Below are positions 27,746-37,272 of a stretch of 64,000 nucleotides of DNA, in pieces. A model generated the notes under the pieces. The model was given only the letters and a program-made list of their open reading frames with translations, was not told where the DNA came from and did not search any database. Source of the stretch: Streptomyces sp. NBC_01353 (lineage in GTDB: Bacteria > Actinomycetota > Actinomycetes > Streptomycetales > Streptomycetaceae). The position numbers and the translations under genes were made by a program. Within the stretch, counting starts at the first letter, position 1. Each line of letters opens with the position of its first letter. Where the stretch lies: assembly GCF_036237275.1 (NCBI RefSeq), contig NZ_CP108352.1, forward strand, positions 4,030,001 through 4,094,000. Reading direction: 5' to 3'.

Positions 27746-28890
27746 TGGCCGTTTCCACAGTTCTCGCCGGAGCCCGCGTGGTGCTGCCCACCGGCGTCGT
27801 CGAGAACGGACGGGTGATCGTCGACGGCCGTCGCATCGCGGGCGCCGCGCCCGCCGACGCGCCCGCGCTCGACCTCACCGGCCACTGGGTCGTCCCCGGC
27901 TTCGTCGACATGCACAACCACGGCGGCGGCGGGGCCTCCTTCACCTCCGGCACCGTCGAGGACATCCTCACCGGCGTCCACACCCACCGGCTGCACGGCA
28001 CCACCACGGTCGTCGCCTCGTTCGTGACCGGCGAGATGGACTTCCTCAGCCGCCGCGCCGGACTACTCTCCGAACTGGCCGAGCAGGGCGACATCGCCGG
28101 CATCCACTTCGAGGGACCGTTCATCTCCCCGTGCCGCAAGGGCGCGCACGACGAGACGCTGCTGCGCGACCCCGACCCCGCCGACGTCCGCAAGCTCGTC
28201 GACGCGGCCCGCGGCAAGGCCCGGATGGTCACCCTCGCCACCGAGCTGCCCGGCGGCATCGACTCCGTACGCCTGCTCGCCGAACACGGCGTGATCGCCG
28301 CGATCGGCCACACCGACGCGACGTACGAGCAGACCGTCGAGGCCATCGACGCGGGCGCCACCGTCGCCACCCACCTCTACAACGCGATGCCCGCCCTCGG
28401 CCACCGCGCCCCCGGCCCGATCGCCGCCCTCCTGGAGGACGAGCGCATCACGGTCGAGCTGATCAACGACGGCACACATCTGCACCCGGCCTCGCTGGAG
28501 CTGGCGTTCCATCACGCGGGGCCGCGGCGGGTCGCGTTCATCACCGACGCGATGGACGCGGCGGGCTTCGGCGACGGGCAGTACTCGCTCGGCCCGCTGG
28601 CCGTCGAGGTGAAGGACGGCGTCGCACGCCTCGTCGAGGGAGGCTCCATCGCGGGCTCGACCCTCACCCTGGACCGCGCGTTCAAGCGGGCGGCGACCAT
28701 CGACGGCCTGCCCGTCGAGTCGATCGTGCAGGCCATCTCCGCCAACCCGGCCCGGCTGCTCGGCATCGACGACAAGGTCGGCTCGCTCGAGCCCGGCAAG
28801 GACGCCGACCTCGTCGTCCTCGACGAGAACTTCGACGTCACCGGCGTGATGCGCAAGGGCGCCTGGGTGGTTGCCCCCCAAGTGGCCTGA
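27745..28890 (+). CDS. nagA: N-acetylglucosamine-6-phosphate deacetylase
   Basis: 381 aa from ATG at 27745, which shares its A with the nagK TGA. Amidohydrolase that yields glucosamine 6-phosphate and acetate, also the step that makes the DasR-relieving ligand. Seen: VDMHNHGGGGASF (metal HxH-type site), GIHFEGPFISPCRKGAHDE, AIGHTDATYEQ, THLYNAMPALGHRAPG, and the catalytic Asp region FITDAMDAAG. Receives substrate from nagK and from murQ-dependent recycling. Confidence 0.95.
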   Translation: MAVSTVLAGARVVLPTGVVENGRVIVDGRRIAGAAPADAPALDLTGHWVVPGFVDMHNHGGGGASFTSGTVEDILTGVHTHRLHGTTTVVASFVTGEMDFLSRRAGLLSELAEQGDIAGIHFEGPFISPCRKGAHDETLLRDPDPADVRKLVDAARGKARMVTLATELPGGIDSVRLLAEHGVIAAIGHTDATYEQTVEAIDAGATVATHLYNAMPALGHRAPGPIAALLEDERITVELINDGTHLHPASLELAFHHAGPRRVAFITDAMDAAGFGDGQYSLGPLAVEVKDGVARLVEGGSIAGSTLTLDRAFKRAATIDGLPVESIVQAISANPARLLGIDDKVGSLEPGKDADLVVLDENFDVTGVMRKGAWVVAPQVA

Positions 28891-29062
28891 GGGGGTCCGG
28901 GGGCATCCCCCGGAAGGCACAGCGTCGACCGTGGCGCACGGCGGTTGGTCCGGGGACTGGGCCAACCGCCTTCTGTTTGGCATGATCGGGACGCGTTCCA
29001 CGGCCGCTCCGGCAGGTCCGGCCGATCCACGATCATTCGACGGCGTACGGGGGTTACGGCAG

Positions 29063-29989
29063 GTGATTCTCACGGTCACCCTCAACACGGCACTGGACCT
29101 CACCTATCGCGTGCCCGCTCTCACCCCGCACGCCTCCCACCGCGTCACCCAGGTGATCGAGCGCCCCGGCGGCAAGGGCCTCAACGTCGCCCGCGTGCTC
29201 GCCGCCCTCGGCTACGACACCGTCGTCACCGGCTTCGCGGGCGGCGCGACCGGCGAGGTCCTGCACACCCACCTCGCCGGCCTGCCGCTGACCGACGCAC
29301 TCGTCCCGACCGCCGGGCCCACCCGCCGTACCGTCGCCGTCGTCGACACCGCGACCGGCGACACCACCCAGCTCAACGAGCCCGGCCCCACCCTCACCCC
29401 CGCCGAATGGTCCGCGTTCACCGAGCGCTACACCGAACTGCTCACCGGCGCCGAGGCCGTGGCCCTGTGCGGCAGCCTGCCGCCCGGCATCCATGTCGGC
29501 GCGTACGCGGAGCTGGTCCGGATCGCCCGCGGCGCCGGCGTCCCGGTCCTGCTCGACACCAGCGGCGAACCCCTGCGGCGCGGCATCGCCGCCCGCCCCG
29601 ACCTCGTCAAGCCCAACGCGGACGAGCTCGCCCAGCTCACCGGCTCACGCGAACCGCACCGCGCCACGCGCGACGCCCGCCGCCGCGGCGCCCACACGGT
29701 CGTCTCCTCGCTCGGCCCGGAGGGGATGCTCGCCGCCACCCCGGACGGCCTGTGGCACGCGGCCCCGCCGACCGTGGTGCGGGGCAACCCGACCGGCGCA
29801 GGCGACTCGGCCGTCGCGGGTCTGCTGTCCGGTCTCGTCGACGGACTCCCCTGGCCGGACCGGCTGACCCGCGCGGTCGCGCTGTCGGCGGCGACGGTGC
29901 TCTCCCCGGTCGCGGGCGAGTTCGACCGGACGGCGTACGACGAGCTGCTCACCCGGGTGAAGGTGACGGAGCAGGCCGAGGCGGCGTGA
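29063..29989 (+). CDS. PfkB-family hexose kinase (1-phosphofructokinase type)
   Basis: 308 aa from GTG at 29063, with GGGG about 10 nt upstream. Ribokinase-like fold: ILTVTLNTALDLTYRVPALT, ERPGGKGLNVARVLAALG (substrate loop), CGSLPPGIH, and GNPTGAGDSAVAGLLSGL, the anion hole with the catalytic Asp. The start is that of 1-phosphofructokinase/tagatose-6-phosphate kinase enzymes rather than sugar kinases with free substrates. It follows nagA by 172 nt and may serve the same amino-sugar or galactosamine route; the substrate is not certain. Confidence 0.85.
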   Translation: MILTVTLNTALDLTYRVPALTPHASHRVTQVIERPGGKGLNVARVLAALGYDTVVTGFAGGATGEVLHTHLAGLPLTDALVPTAGPTRRTVAVVDTATGDTTQLNEPGPTLTPAEWSAFTERYTELLTGAEAVALCGSLPPGIHVGAYAELVRIARGAGVPVLLDTSGEPLRRGIAARPDLVKPNADELAQLTGSREPHRATRDARRRGAHTVVSSLGPEGMLAATPDGLWHAAPPTVVRGNPTGAGDSAVAGLLSGLVDGLPWPDRLTRAVALSAATVLSPVAGEFDRTAYDELLTRVKVTEQAEAA

Positions 29990-30007
29990 CGCCCACCGCA
30001 TGACGAA

Positions 30008-30036
30008 GGCCCCGCGGAAGCACGTTCCACGGGGCC
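30008..30036. terminator. Bidirectional terminator between convergent genes
   Basis: GGCCCCGCGGAA (30008-30019) pairs with 30025-30036 with one mismatch and a 5-nt loop, serving both the PfkB kinase gene and the gene on the other strand. Confidence 0.75.
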
Positions 30037-30054
30037 GTTCGCGAACCGTACGGC

Positions 30055-31035
30055 TCAGATCTCGCCCTTGCTGATCTTCACCCAGTCGAAGATCACGTCG
30101 CACTGGTTGCCCGCCTCGCAGGAGAGCTTGATCGTGTTCTGACCCTTCTCCAGCGAGACCTGGGACCAGGTGGTCTGCCAGTTCTTCTCGGGGTTCGGGT
30201 CCGAGGAGCCGATGAAGTTCTTCAGATTCATCGGCTTGGTGTTGGCCTTGCCGTTGACGGTCACGGTGGCGTTGGCGTCCTTGGCGGGGATCGCGTAGCG
30301 GACGTACATGCGGTACGTGCCGCCCTCGGGCACCTCGGTCTGCCAGGTCGCGGACGAGCCGACCGCGTTGAAGCCGGTCACGTACAGCCCGTCCGTGCCC
30401 TCGGCGCCCTTGATGTCCTTGGCGAGCAGCGCGGTGCCGCCGAGCTTCAGGGTGGCCGCGTCCTGCTGCGGCAGCGCGGCCGGGGTGTCGTCGGCGCTGG
30501 GCTGGGCGGAGGGGGTCTCCTGGACCTGCGTGGAACCGCCGGTCGGCTTGCCGCCCGCGGTGCCACCGTCGTTGTTCTTGTCACCCGTGTTGCTGATGAC
30601 GGCGGCGGTGATACCGATCACCACGACCGCGACGACCGCGATCGCGCCGATCAGCAGCCCCTTGGTGTTGGGTCCGCGGCCGCCACCGCCGCGCTGCGCC
30701 GGGATCGGGGACTGCCGGGTGGTCCGCTCGCCACCGGGGTACGTCTCGGGCGCGGCGTACTGCGGGTGCGGCTGGCCGTACTGCTGCTGGCCGCCGTAGT
30801 TCTGCTGCTGGGGCACCTGCGGCTGGCCGTGGCCACCGCCGTACTGGCGCTCGCCGACCGTTCTGACCTGGTTGTACGAGGTTCTGGGGACGCCCGGCTG
30901 CGCGGCCGGACCGGGGTAGCCGTAGCCACCTGCCTGCCCGGGCGGCTGGGCGCCTGCCGCCTGGCCGTCCGCGTACAGGTAGCCGAACGGATCGTCGTCC
31001 TCGGGCGTGTTCGCGCCGTCGTTACCGGCAGCCAT
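30055..31035 (-). CDS. Membrane-anchored protein with C-terminal carbohydrate-binding-like domain
   Basis: 326 aa. An intracellular Gly/Pro/Gln/Tyr-rich segment (residues 1-120, many QQ and YGQP units), one membrane helix (LLIGAIAVVAVVVIGITAAV), a Thr/Pro/Gly linker, and a CBM6/35-like beta-sandwich (residues about 190-326): ATWQTEVPEGGTYRMYVRYA, ATVTVNG, GQNTIKLSCEAGNQCDVIFD, WVKI. The domain would face outwards and bind cell-wall or other glycans. AGGAG precedes the start. Function unknown. Confidence 0.75.
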   Translation of the reverse strand: MAAGNDGANTPEDDDPFGYLYADGQAAGAQPPGQAGGYGYPGPAAQPGVPRTSYNQVRTVGERQYGGGHGQPQVPQQQNYGGQQQYGQPHPQYAAPETYPGGERTTRQSPIPAQRGGGGRGPNTKGLLIGAIAVVAVVVIGITAAVISNTGDKNNDGGTAGGKPTGGSTQVQETPSAQPSADDTPAALPQQDAATLKLGGTALLAKDIKGAEGTDGLYVTGFNAVGSSATWQTEVPEGGTYRMYVRYAIPAKDANATVTVNGKANTKPMNLKNFIGSSDPNPEKNWQTTWSQVSLEKGQNTIKLSCEAGNQCDVIFDWVKISKGEI

Positions 31036-31189
31036 CCCTGGTCACTCCTATCCATGCTCGCCAGCCGTCGCCGACCGGCCGAGCCTACCCCGAACGGACC
31101 ACCCGACGATCCGTCCCTTGACCGAGCGGCAGGTGACCCGTGAGTAACGGAGGCGGCGCGGCAGGGGCGGGGTACGGGGGCGAAACGGG

Positions 31190-32812
31190 CTATCCGGCGC
31201 GGCGGTGGATCTTCGCCCGGGAGCGCTTTTCTATGTACATCCGCTGGTCGGCGGAGTTCAGGACCTCTTCGACGGTCATACCGCACTCGGCCCAGCCGAT
31301 GCCGAAACTCGCCCCGACCCTGACCGCCCGTCCGTCGACCCGGATCGGCGGAATGATGGCGTTGCGCAGCCGTACGGCGAGGTCGGCGGCGTCGGCCGCG
31401 CCGAGGCCGTCGGCGAGGACGACGAATTCGTCACCGCCGAGCCGGGCGACGGTGTCCCCGTCCCGTACGCCGGTGGTGAGGCGCCGGGCGACCTCGATGA
31501 GGACGGCGTCGCCGGTGTGGTGCCCGAAGCGGTCGTTGATCGACTTGAAGCCGTCGAGGTCGCAGAAGAGGACGGCGAGCCCCTTCGTCCCGTCGTCGAC
31601 CTCGCCGCCGGCGGGCGCGAAGGCGTGGACGTGATGGTCGTACGGTCCGCCGGCGCCCGGTCCGGCGTCGAAGCCGAAGTTGTGCTCGTGCGGGTACGGG
31701 GCCTCGTAGTCGGTCTCCGGTGTGGCGTGCGGGCGCTCGCAGATCCGGGCGCTGAGCCGGGAGCGCAGTTCGGCGCTGTTGGGCAGGCCGGTGAGGGCGT
31801 CGTGCGAGGCGCGGTGGGCGAGCTGGAGCTCGTGGCGCTTGCGCTCCTCGATGTCCTCGACATGGGTGAGGAGGAAACGGGGACCGTCGGCGGTGTCGGC
31901 GACGACGGAGTTGCGCAGGGAGACCCAGACGTAGGTGCCGTCGCGGCGGCCGAGGCGGAGCTCGGCGCGGCCGCCCTCGGCGGAGGTGCGCAGCAGGGTC
32001 CCTATGTCCTCGGGGTGGACGAGGTCGGCGAAGGAGTAGCGGCGCATCGCGGAGGCGGGGCGGCCGAGGAGCCGGCAGAGGGCGTCGTTGGTGCGCAGGA
32101 GGCGGCCGTGCTGGTCGCCGCCCATCTCGGCGATGGCCATGCCGGAGGGGGCATACTCGAAGGCCTGCCGGAACGACTCTTCACTGGCGCGCAGGGCCTG
32201 CTGCTCGCGCTCCAGGCGGACGAGGGCGCGCTGCATGTTCGCTCGCAGCCGGGCGTTGCTGATCGCGATCGCCGACTGGGAGGCGTACATCTGCAGGGCT
32301 TCCTGGCCCCAGGGCCCGGGGTGGCGGCCGTTGCGGGGCCGGTCGACGGAGATCACGCCGAGCAGTTCGCGTTTGGAACCGGAGGCGTACATGGGGGCGT
32401 AGAGCCGGTCGTGCGGGTGCCACTCGTCCTCGAAGCGGGGGGCGGGGCCCTCGGTGTGCCACTGCGGGACGTCGTCCTCGATGAGGACCCAGCCCTCGGT
32501 GTGCGGTATGAACCTCAGGTCGCCCCAGGCGACGCCCATGGAGAGGCGGCGCTCCCAGGACTCACGGGAGCCGACGCGGCCGGTGATGAGCGCCTCGGCG
32601 GCGGGGCTGCCGGCGAAGGCGGCGACGACGAGGTCACCGTCGGGGCGTACGAGGTTGACGCAGGCCAGCTCGTAGTTGAGGCCGGCGACGATGCCGTCGG
32701 CGACGGTCTGCAGGGTGTCCGCCAGACTGCGGGCTGTATTGAGGTCGGCCACGACCTGATGCAGCTGCCGCAGGGTCGCAAGACGGACGTACGGCTCCGA
32801 CTCGGTCTCCAT
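31190..32812 (-). CDS. cdgB: GAF-PAS-GGDEF diguanylate cyclase CdgB
   Basis: 540 aa from ATG at 32812 (METESEPYVRLATLRQLHQV); the open frame extends 17 codons upstream without a ribosome site. Order: GAF (about residues 20-185), PAS/PAC (about 205-335, with FRQAFEYAPSGMAIAEMGG and ILLTHVEDIEERKRHE-like end), GGDEF domain with intact ARLGGDEFVV and an RDGD product-inhibition site five residues before it. Makes c-di-GMP, which keeps Streptomyces in vegetative growth through BldD. A consensus BldD box 129 nt upstream suggests feedback. Confidence 0.93.
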   Translation of the reverse strand: METESEPYVRLATLRQLHQVVADLNTARSLADTLQTVADGIVAGLNYELACVNLVRPDGDLVVAAFAGSPAAEALITGRVGSRESWERRLSMGVAWGDLRFIPHTEGWVLIEDDVPQWHTEGPAPRFEDEWHPHDRLYAPMYASGSKRELLGVISVDRPRNGRHPGPWGQEALQMYASQSAIAISNARLRANMQRALVRLEREQQALRASEESFRQAFEYAPSGMAIAEMGGDQHGRLLRTNDALCRLLGRPASAMRRYSFADLVHPEDIGTLLRTSAEGGRAELRLGRRDGTYVWVSLRNSVVADTADGPRFLLTHVEDIEERKRHELQLAHRASHDALTGLPNSAELRSRLSARICERPHATPETDYEAPYPHEHNFGFDAGPGAGGPYDHHVHAFAPAGGEVDDGTKGLAVLFCDLDGFKSINDRFGHHTGDAVLIEVARRLTTGVRDGDTVARLGGDEFVVLADGLGAADAADLAVRLRNAIIPPIRVDGRAVRVGASFGIGWAECGMTVEEVLNSADQRMYIEKRSRAKIHRRAG

Positions 32813-32940
32813 CGCTCGCTCTCCCCGAGACCTCGACAGCAACTCCAGGGTTCTCATCGGCACTCGTGCTGCATTGTCCTTGCCACTGAATCACAGCGAG
32901 CGTTGCACCCGGTACACAGGGTCAACAAATACTGACCTCT

Positions 32941-32954
32941 GTGACTCAAGTCAC
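32941..32954. promoter_or_regulatory. BldD box upstream of cdgB
   Basis: GTGACTCAAGTCAC fits the published BldD consensus GTnACnCnAGTnAC at every fixed position. The 32813-33162 gap holds nothing else I can support apart from the -10 box of the flavin reductase gene. Confidence 0.85.
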
Positions 32955-33162
32955 ATCAGGTCATGAAGGGTTGCAGGGGGTGCCGGAAAGCGCTCCCGTT
33001 CTTTCCTGAACGCAAAGAGAACGGTGCGGTACGGCGGTAGGGGTACGGCCCCGGACCGTGCGGGCGTGGCCCCGGGGCCGGGGGTCCTAGGACCGGCGAG
33101 GGGGCGTGGACTGGTCCCCGGGCCCGATGCCGGGGGCGCGGGGCGAGGCTAGCGTGCGGAGT

Positions 33163-33726
33163 GTGCTGACGACGACCCCCGCCCCGCCCCCCGCCTCGGA
33201 TCTGGCGATCCCTCATGCTGAGGGGGTGAGCAACGACGAGTTCCGGGCGGCCATGTCCCGCCTCGCGGCGGGCGTGGTGCTGGTGACGGCCCATGACCCG
33301 GACGACGGTCCGCGCGGGGAGGACGTCGGCATGACGGCGACGGCGTTCATGTCCGTCTCCCTCGACCCGCCGCTGGTGCTCGTCAGCCTCCGCAACGGCT
33401 CCCGCATGGACGACCTGCTGGACGAGATCCCGGTGTGGGCGGTCTCGGTCCTCTCCGAGAGCCAGCGCCACATCGCGGGCCGCTTCGCGATGAAGGGCCG
33501 GGTGAGCGACCGGCTCCTCTTCGAGGACGTCCCCTGCACCCGCGGCGAGGAGAGCGGCGCCCCGCTGGTGGGCGGCGCCCTGGCGACGCTGGAGTGCCGC
33601 ACGGAGAACCGCGTGGTGGCCGGTGACCACACCCTGGTCGTGGCCCGTGTCCTGACGGCCGCCTTCCCGTCCTCGGACGGCGCCCCGCTGACCTACTTCC
33701 GCGGCAAGTACCGCCGCCTGGCCTAA
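33163..33726 (+). CDS. Flavin reductase-like domain protein
   Basis: 187 aa from GTG at 33163, 7 nt after a TAGCGT -10 box, so probably leaderless; GTG at 33154 is an alternative. The flavin-reductase fold is clear: FRAAMSRLAAGVVLVTA, GMTATAFMSVSLDPPLVLVS, FAMKGRVSDRLLF, GALATLECRTENRVVAGDHT and a final PLTYFRGKYRRL. It should bind FMN and reduce it with NAD(P)H for a partner monooxygenase. The partner is not adjacent. Confidence 0.9.
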   Translation: MLTTTPAPPPASDLAIPHAEGVSNDEFRAAMSRLAAGVVLVTAHDPDDGPRGEDVGMTATAFMSVSLDPPLVLVSLRNGSRMDDLLDEIPVWAVSVLSESQRHIAGRFAMKGRVSDRLLFEDVPCTRGEESGAPLVGGALATLECRTENRVVAGDHTLVVARVLTAAFPSSDGAPLTYFRGKYRRLA

Positions 33727-33762
33727 CCCGGCCCCAAGGGGGCTCACGCCCCAGGCACCCCG

Positions 33763-34200
33763 TCAGCCCCAGTCGCGTCCCTGGCGGCCCCGCTTCGTCT
33801 CGGAGCGTTGCTTCTTCACCCGCAGCCGGCGTTCGTTGATGCCCCGTGGGATCTTCGTCGCCCGGCGCGGCTTCGGCGGGGGCGCCGTCGCCTCCGCGAG
33901 GAGCGCGGCGAGGCGGACCGCCGCCGTCTCCCGGTTGCGCCACTGCGAGCGGTGCTCGGACGCACGGACCGTCACCACCCCGCCGACCATGCGCGACGCA
34001 AGACGTTCGAGCGCGCGCGCCTTCCAGACCTCCGGCAGCGCCTCCGTCGACGCCAGGTCGAAGCGGAGCTCCACCTGCGAGTCGCTGGTGTTGACGTGCT
34101 GCCCACCCGGCCCCGACGACCGCGAGAAACGCCACATGAGCTCGGCCTCGGGAAGTGAGACGGAGCCGCGGATGAAATAGGGACCGGACATGTCATCCAT
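33763..34200 (-). CDS. arfB: Ribosome-rescue peptidyl-tRNA hydrolase ArfB
   Basis: 145 aa, full length for ArfB/YaeJ. It frees stalled ribosomes by hydrolysing peptidyl-tRNA. The catalytic GGQ is in [20 protein letters not shown], and the basic C-terminal tail that enters the empty mRNA channel is present ([19 protein letters not shown]). ATG at 34191 (MSGPYFIRG) is another possible start. Divergent from terD. Confidence 0.92.
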   Translation of the reverse strand: MDDMSGPYFIRGSVSLPEAELMWRFSRSSGPGGQHVNTSDSQVELRFDLASTEALPEVWKARALERLASRMVGGVVTVRASEHRSQWRNRETAAVRLAALLAEATAPPPKPRRATKIPRGINERRLRVKKQRSETKRGRQGRDWG

Positions 34201-34327
34201 GTTCCCCGGAGCGGCTCCCGCACGTCATCCTGTTTTCGCACCTGTCCCGCACCGTGGAACCGGCAGGGCGTCGTCCGCGTTATCCCGTGTGACGACATCA
34301 CGAAGGTCACGAAGAAAGGCACTTCCC

Positions 34328-34903
34328 ATGGCTGTAAGCCTCTCCAAGGGCGGCAACGTCTCCCTGACCAAGGAGGCCCCGGGCCTCACCGCCGTCACCG
34401 TGGGCCTCGGCTGGGACGTCCGTACGACCACCGGCACCGACTTCGACCTCGACGCCTCCGCCATCGGCGTGGACCCCGCCGGCAAGGTCGCCTCCGACGC
34501 GCACTTCGTCTTCTTCAACAACAAGGCCACCCCGGACCAGACCATCGTCCACACCGGTGACAACCGCACCGGCGAGGGCGGCGGCGACGACGAGCAGATC
34601 AACGTCAACCTCGCCGCGCTGCCCCCGAACGTCGACAAGATCGTCTTCCCGGTCTCCATCTACGACGCGGTGAACCGCTCGCAGAACTTCGGCCAGGTCC
34701 GCAACGCGTACATCCGCATCATCAACCAGGCCGGCGGCACCGAGATCGCCCGCTACGACCTCTCCGAGGACGCCGCCGTCGAGACCGCCATGGTCTTCGG
34801 CGAGCTGTACCGCAACGGAGCGGAGTGGAAGTTCCGCGCGGTCGGCCAGGGTTACGCCTCCGGTCTGGAGGGCATCGCCCGCGACTTCGGCGTCAACCTC
34901 TGA
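34328..34903 (+). CDS. terD: TerD-family stress protein
   Basis: 191 aa from ATG at 34328, preceded by GAAAGG. Typical Ter[41 protein letters not shown] (calcium-binding acidic motif), [20 protein letters not shown] (second site), [11 protein letters not shown] and [11 protein letters not shown]. Associated with tellurite and other stress; forms calcium-dependent assemblies at the membrane with other Ter proteins. No other ter genes are next to it. A strong hairpin follows. Confidence 0.95.
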   Translation: MAVSLSKGGNVSLTKEAPGLTAVTVGLGWDVRTTTGTDFDLDASAIGVDPAGKVASDAHFVFFNNKATPDQTIVHTGDNRTGEGGGDDEQINVNLAALPPNVDKIVFPVSIYDAVNRSQNFGQVRNAYIRIINQAGGTEIARYDLSEDAAVETAMVFGELYRNGAEWKFRAVGQGYASGLEGIARDFGVNL

Positions 34904-34919
34904 CGTACGCCAGAACAGT

Positions 34920-34952
34920 GGAGCCCCGGCGCGAGGACCGCGCCGGGGCTCC
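34920..34952 (+). terminator. terD terminator
   Basis: GGAGCCCCGGCGCG (34920-34933) pairs perfectly with 34939-34952; 5-nt loop, 17 nt after the stop. Confidence 0.85.
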
Positions 34953-35012
34953 GGCGTTCCGGCCGGCCCGGTGGGGCACCTGATCCGGACTCCTGGTCCC
35001 GGCCCCTGACCC

Positions 35013-36431
35013 CTAGTTCGGGCTCGTCGGCTTCCCGTCCCCGTTCAGCCACACGTCCCACACCCGACCGAGATCCTCCCCCGTCGCCTCCTCCGCGTAC
35101 GCGGTGAAGTCGTCGGTGGAGGCGTTCCCGTGACGGTGCTCCGCCGCCCAGCCGGACAGGAGCTCGAAGAAGGCCTCGTCGCCGACCTGCTGCCGGATCT
35201 TGTGCAGCACCATCGCGCCGCGCTGGTACACCGGCGGGTCGAAGAGGTTCTCCGCCGACGGCGGATCGGACGGCGGGAAGGCCCAGTTGGCGTCGGCGGC
35301 GAAAGCCGCCTCGAAGTTCACCTGCGCCGGGGTGGCCTCGAAGTCCTCCGCGTACAGCCACTCCGCGTACACCGCGAAGCCCTCGTTCAGCCACATGTCC
35401 TTCCAGGTGGACGGCGTGACCGAGTTGCCGAACCACTGGTGCGCCATCTCGTGGACGAGGATCTCGACGGTGAGGGAGTCCTGCGGGAAGACGGGCCGGG
35501 TCTGGGTCTCGAGCGCGTAGCCCGCGTCGCCGTTCCGCTCGACGATCGCGCCGGTGGAGGAGAAGGGGTACGGCCCGAAGTTCTCCACCTGCCAGGCGAG
35601 GAGTTCGGGGATCCGGGCGAGCAGCGGAGCGCTCTTCACGGCGACCGACGGGTCGGCGGCGGTGAGCACGGGCAGGCCGGAGGGGGTGGCAGACACCTGC
35701 GTCCGGAATTTCCCGACGGCCACGGTCGCGAGGTAGCTCGCCATCGGTTCGGCGGAGTGCCAGACGGAGGTGGTGCGGCCGTTCGCGGTCCGCTCGGAGG
35801 TCCGTACGCCGTTGGAGATCGCCTGCGTTCCCTGCGGGACGGTCAGCGTGATGTCGTACGTCGCCTTGTCGGACGGGTGGTGGTTGCCGGGGAACCAGGC
35901 CATGGAGCCGAGCGGTTCGCCGAGCGCGAGCGCCCCGTCCGCGGTGGGCAGCCAGCCCTCCTGCGAGCCGTCCGCGTCGGTGATCGTCGTGGGCCGGCCG
36001 GAGTACGCGATCGTCGTACGGAAGACCTTGCCCTCTTCGATGTCCGCGCGCGGGCGCAGCGTCAGCTCGTTCCCGGCACGGTTGACGGCGGTCCGCTCGC
36101 CGTCGACGGAGGCGGAGTCGACGGTGAGACCGGCGAGGTCGAGATTGAAGGCGCTGAGGTCCTGGGTGGCGCGGGCCGTGATCATGGCGGTGCCGTCGAG
36201 ACGGCCGCTCTTCGGGTCGTAGGCGAGGTCGAGCGCGTAGTGCGTGACGTCGTAGCCGCCGTTGCCGAGCTTGGGGAAGTACGGATCGCGCAGCCCCGCC
36301 GCGCCGGGCGTGCCGCGCACCCCGCCGACGTCCACACCACCGCCGCCGCCCCCGCCGCCGGTGCAGCCCACAAGGACGAGCAGCGCGGCCACGGCGGTGG
36401 CCAGAGCGGCCCGGCTACGTACATCCACCAT
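35013..36431 (-). CDS. Lipoprotein M1-family metallopeptidase
   Basis: 472 aa. Signal peptide with lipobox VLVGC (Cys about residue 23) followed by a glycine run, so it is anchored outside the membrane. The gluzincin site is complete: VHEMAHQWFGNSVTPSTW and KDMWLNEGFAVYAEW provide HExxH and the distal Glu. The exopeptidase GxMEN-type motif is replaced by GAIVERNGDAGYALETQTR. The start is ATG at 36431 or GTG at 36428; TAAGAT is 6 nt before the GTG, so that start may be leaderless. Confidence 0.9.
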   Translation of the reverse strand: MVDVRSRAALATAVAALLVLVGCTGGGGGGGGVDVGGVRGTPGAAGLRDPYFPKLGNGGYDVTHYALDLAYDPKSGRLDGTAMITARATQDLSAFNLDLAGLTVDSASVDGERTAVNRAGNELTLRPRADIEEGKVFRTTIAYSGRPTTITDADGSQEGWLPTADGALALGEPLGSMAWFPGNHHPSDKATYDITLTVPQGTQAISNGVRTSERTANGRTTSVWHSAEPMASYLATVAVGKFRTQVSATPSGLPVLTAADPSVAVKSAPLLARIPELLAWQVENFGPYPFSSTGAIVERNGDAGYALETQTRPVFPQDSLTVEILVHEMAHQWFGNSVTPSTWKDMWLNEGFAVYAEWLYAEDFEATPAQVNFEAAFAADANWAFPPSDPPSAENLFDPPVYQRGAMVLHKIRQQVGDEAFFELLSGWAAEHRHGNASTDDFTAYAEEATGEDLGRVWDVWLNGDGKPTSPN

Positions 36432-36478
36432 TCGATCTTAGGCAGGGGTACGCGGGGGCGTAGGGCGGGCGTACGGCA

Positions 36479-36513
36479 TCGGTGGCGCCCGACGGGGGTC
36501 CGGGCGCCACCGA
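36479..36513 (-). terminator. Terminator after the HbpS-like gene
   Basis: TCGGTGGCGCCCG (36479-36491) pairs with 36501-36513; 9-nt loop, 74 nt beyond the stop. Confidence 0.75.
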
Positions 36514-36587
36514 CGCGGGTGGCCGGCGAGGTGACCGACGGACAGGTCCCGTACCCAGGAGCTGCTCGCCGGGCCTGCTCGCAGGGC

Positions 36588-37130
36588 TTACTTGTTGAGC
36601 GCCTCGACGCCCGCCTTGGCGAACTTCTCGTCCAGGTCGCCGCTCGGCGCACCGGCGACACCGATACCGGCGATCGGCGCGCCCTTGGCGGTGACCGGGA
36701 CGCCGCCGCCGAGGAACAGGGTGCCGGGGATGTCCTTCAGGTTCGGGGCCTGGGCGAGGCGGCCCGCGAGGACGGAGGTGGGGGCGTTCCAGGAGACCGC
36801 GGTGAATGCCTTGCGCTCGGCCGACTCGTAGGACTGCGGGCCCGCGCCGTCGCCGCGCAGGGTGACGATGGTGTTGCCGTTGCGGTCGACGACCGCGACC
36901 GTGATGCGCTGGTTCTCGTCCTCGGCGGCGTCCAGGGTGGCCTGCGCGGCCTTGGTGGCGGCCTCGATCGTCAGGTGCGTGGTCTGCTGCAGGTTCTGGT
37001 TCGACGCGTCGGCCTTGGCGGCGACGGCCGGCGCGGCGGCCGGGGCGGAGGCGTTCGCGGAGACGGCGCCGAAGGTACCGGCGGCGACGACGGCGGCGGT
37101 GGCGGCACCGAAGAGGATCTTCTTCTTCAT
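36588..37130 (-). CDS. hbpS: HbpS/GlcG-type secreted heme-binding protein
   Basis: 180 aa from ATG at 37130 (GGAGG upstream). Signal peptide KKKILFGAATAAVVAAGTFG to NASAPAA, then a GlcG/HbpS domain: HLTIEAATKAAQATLDAAED, ITVAVVDRNGNTIVTLRGDG, SAERKAFTAVSWNAPTSVLA, IPGTLFLGGGVPVT and IAGIGVAGAPSGDLDEKFA. In S. reticuli HbpS binds heme outside the cell and controls the SenS kinase. The divergent two-component genes here fit that role. The symbol is by homology and context. Confidence 0.85.
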   Translation of the reverse strand: MKKKILFGAATAAVVAAGTFGAVSANASAPAAAPAVAAKADASNQNLQQTTHLTIEAATKAAQATLDAAEDENQRITVAVVDRNGNTIVTLRGDGAGPQSYESAERKAFTAVSWNAPTSVLAGRLAQAPNLKDIPGTLFLGGGVPVTAKGAPIAGIGVAGAPSGDLDEKFAKAGVEALNK

Positions 37131-37272
37131 GGAGGGCTCCTTGAGGCAGTGACGGTCTGAGGCCGTGGCGGTGATCGAGGCGTGTCGTTCGTTCGCTCTG
37201 CCATCGATCCTCCGGCCGTTTCCGGGCCCGTACGGTCCACGAACCGGCTGCCCCCGTCGCGCATGATGGACG

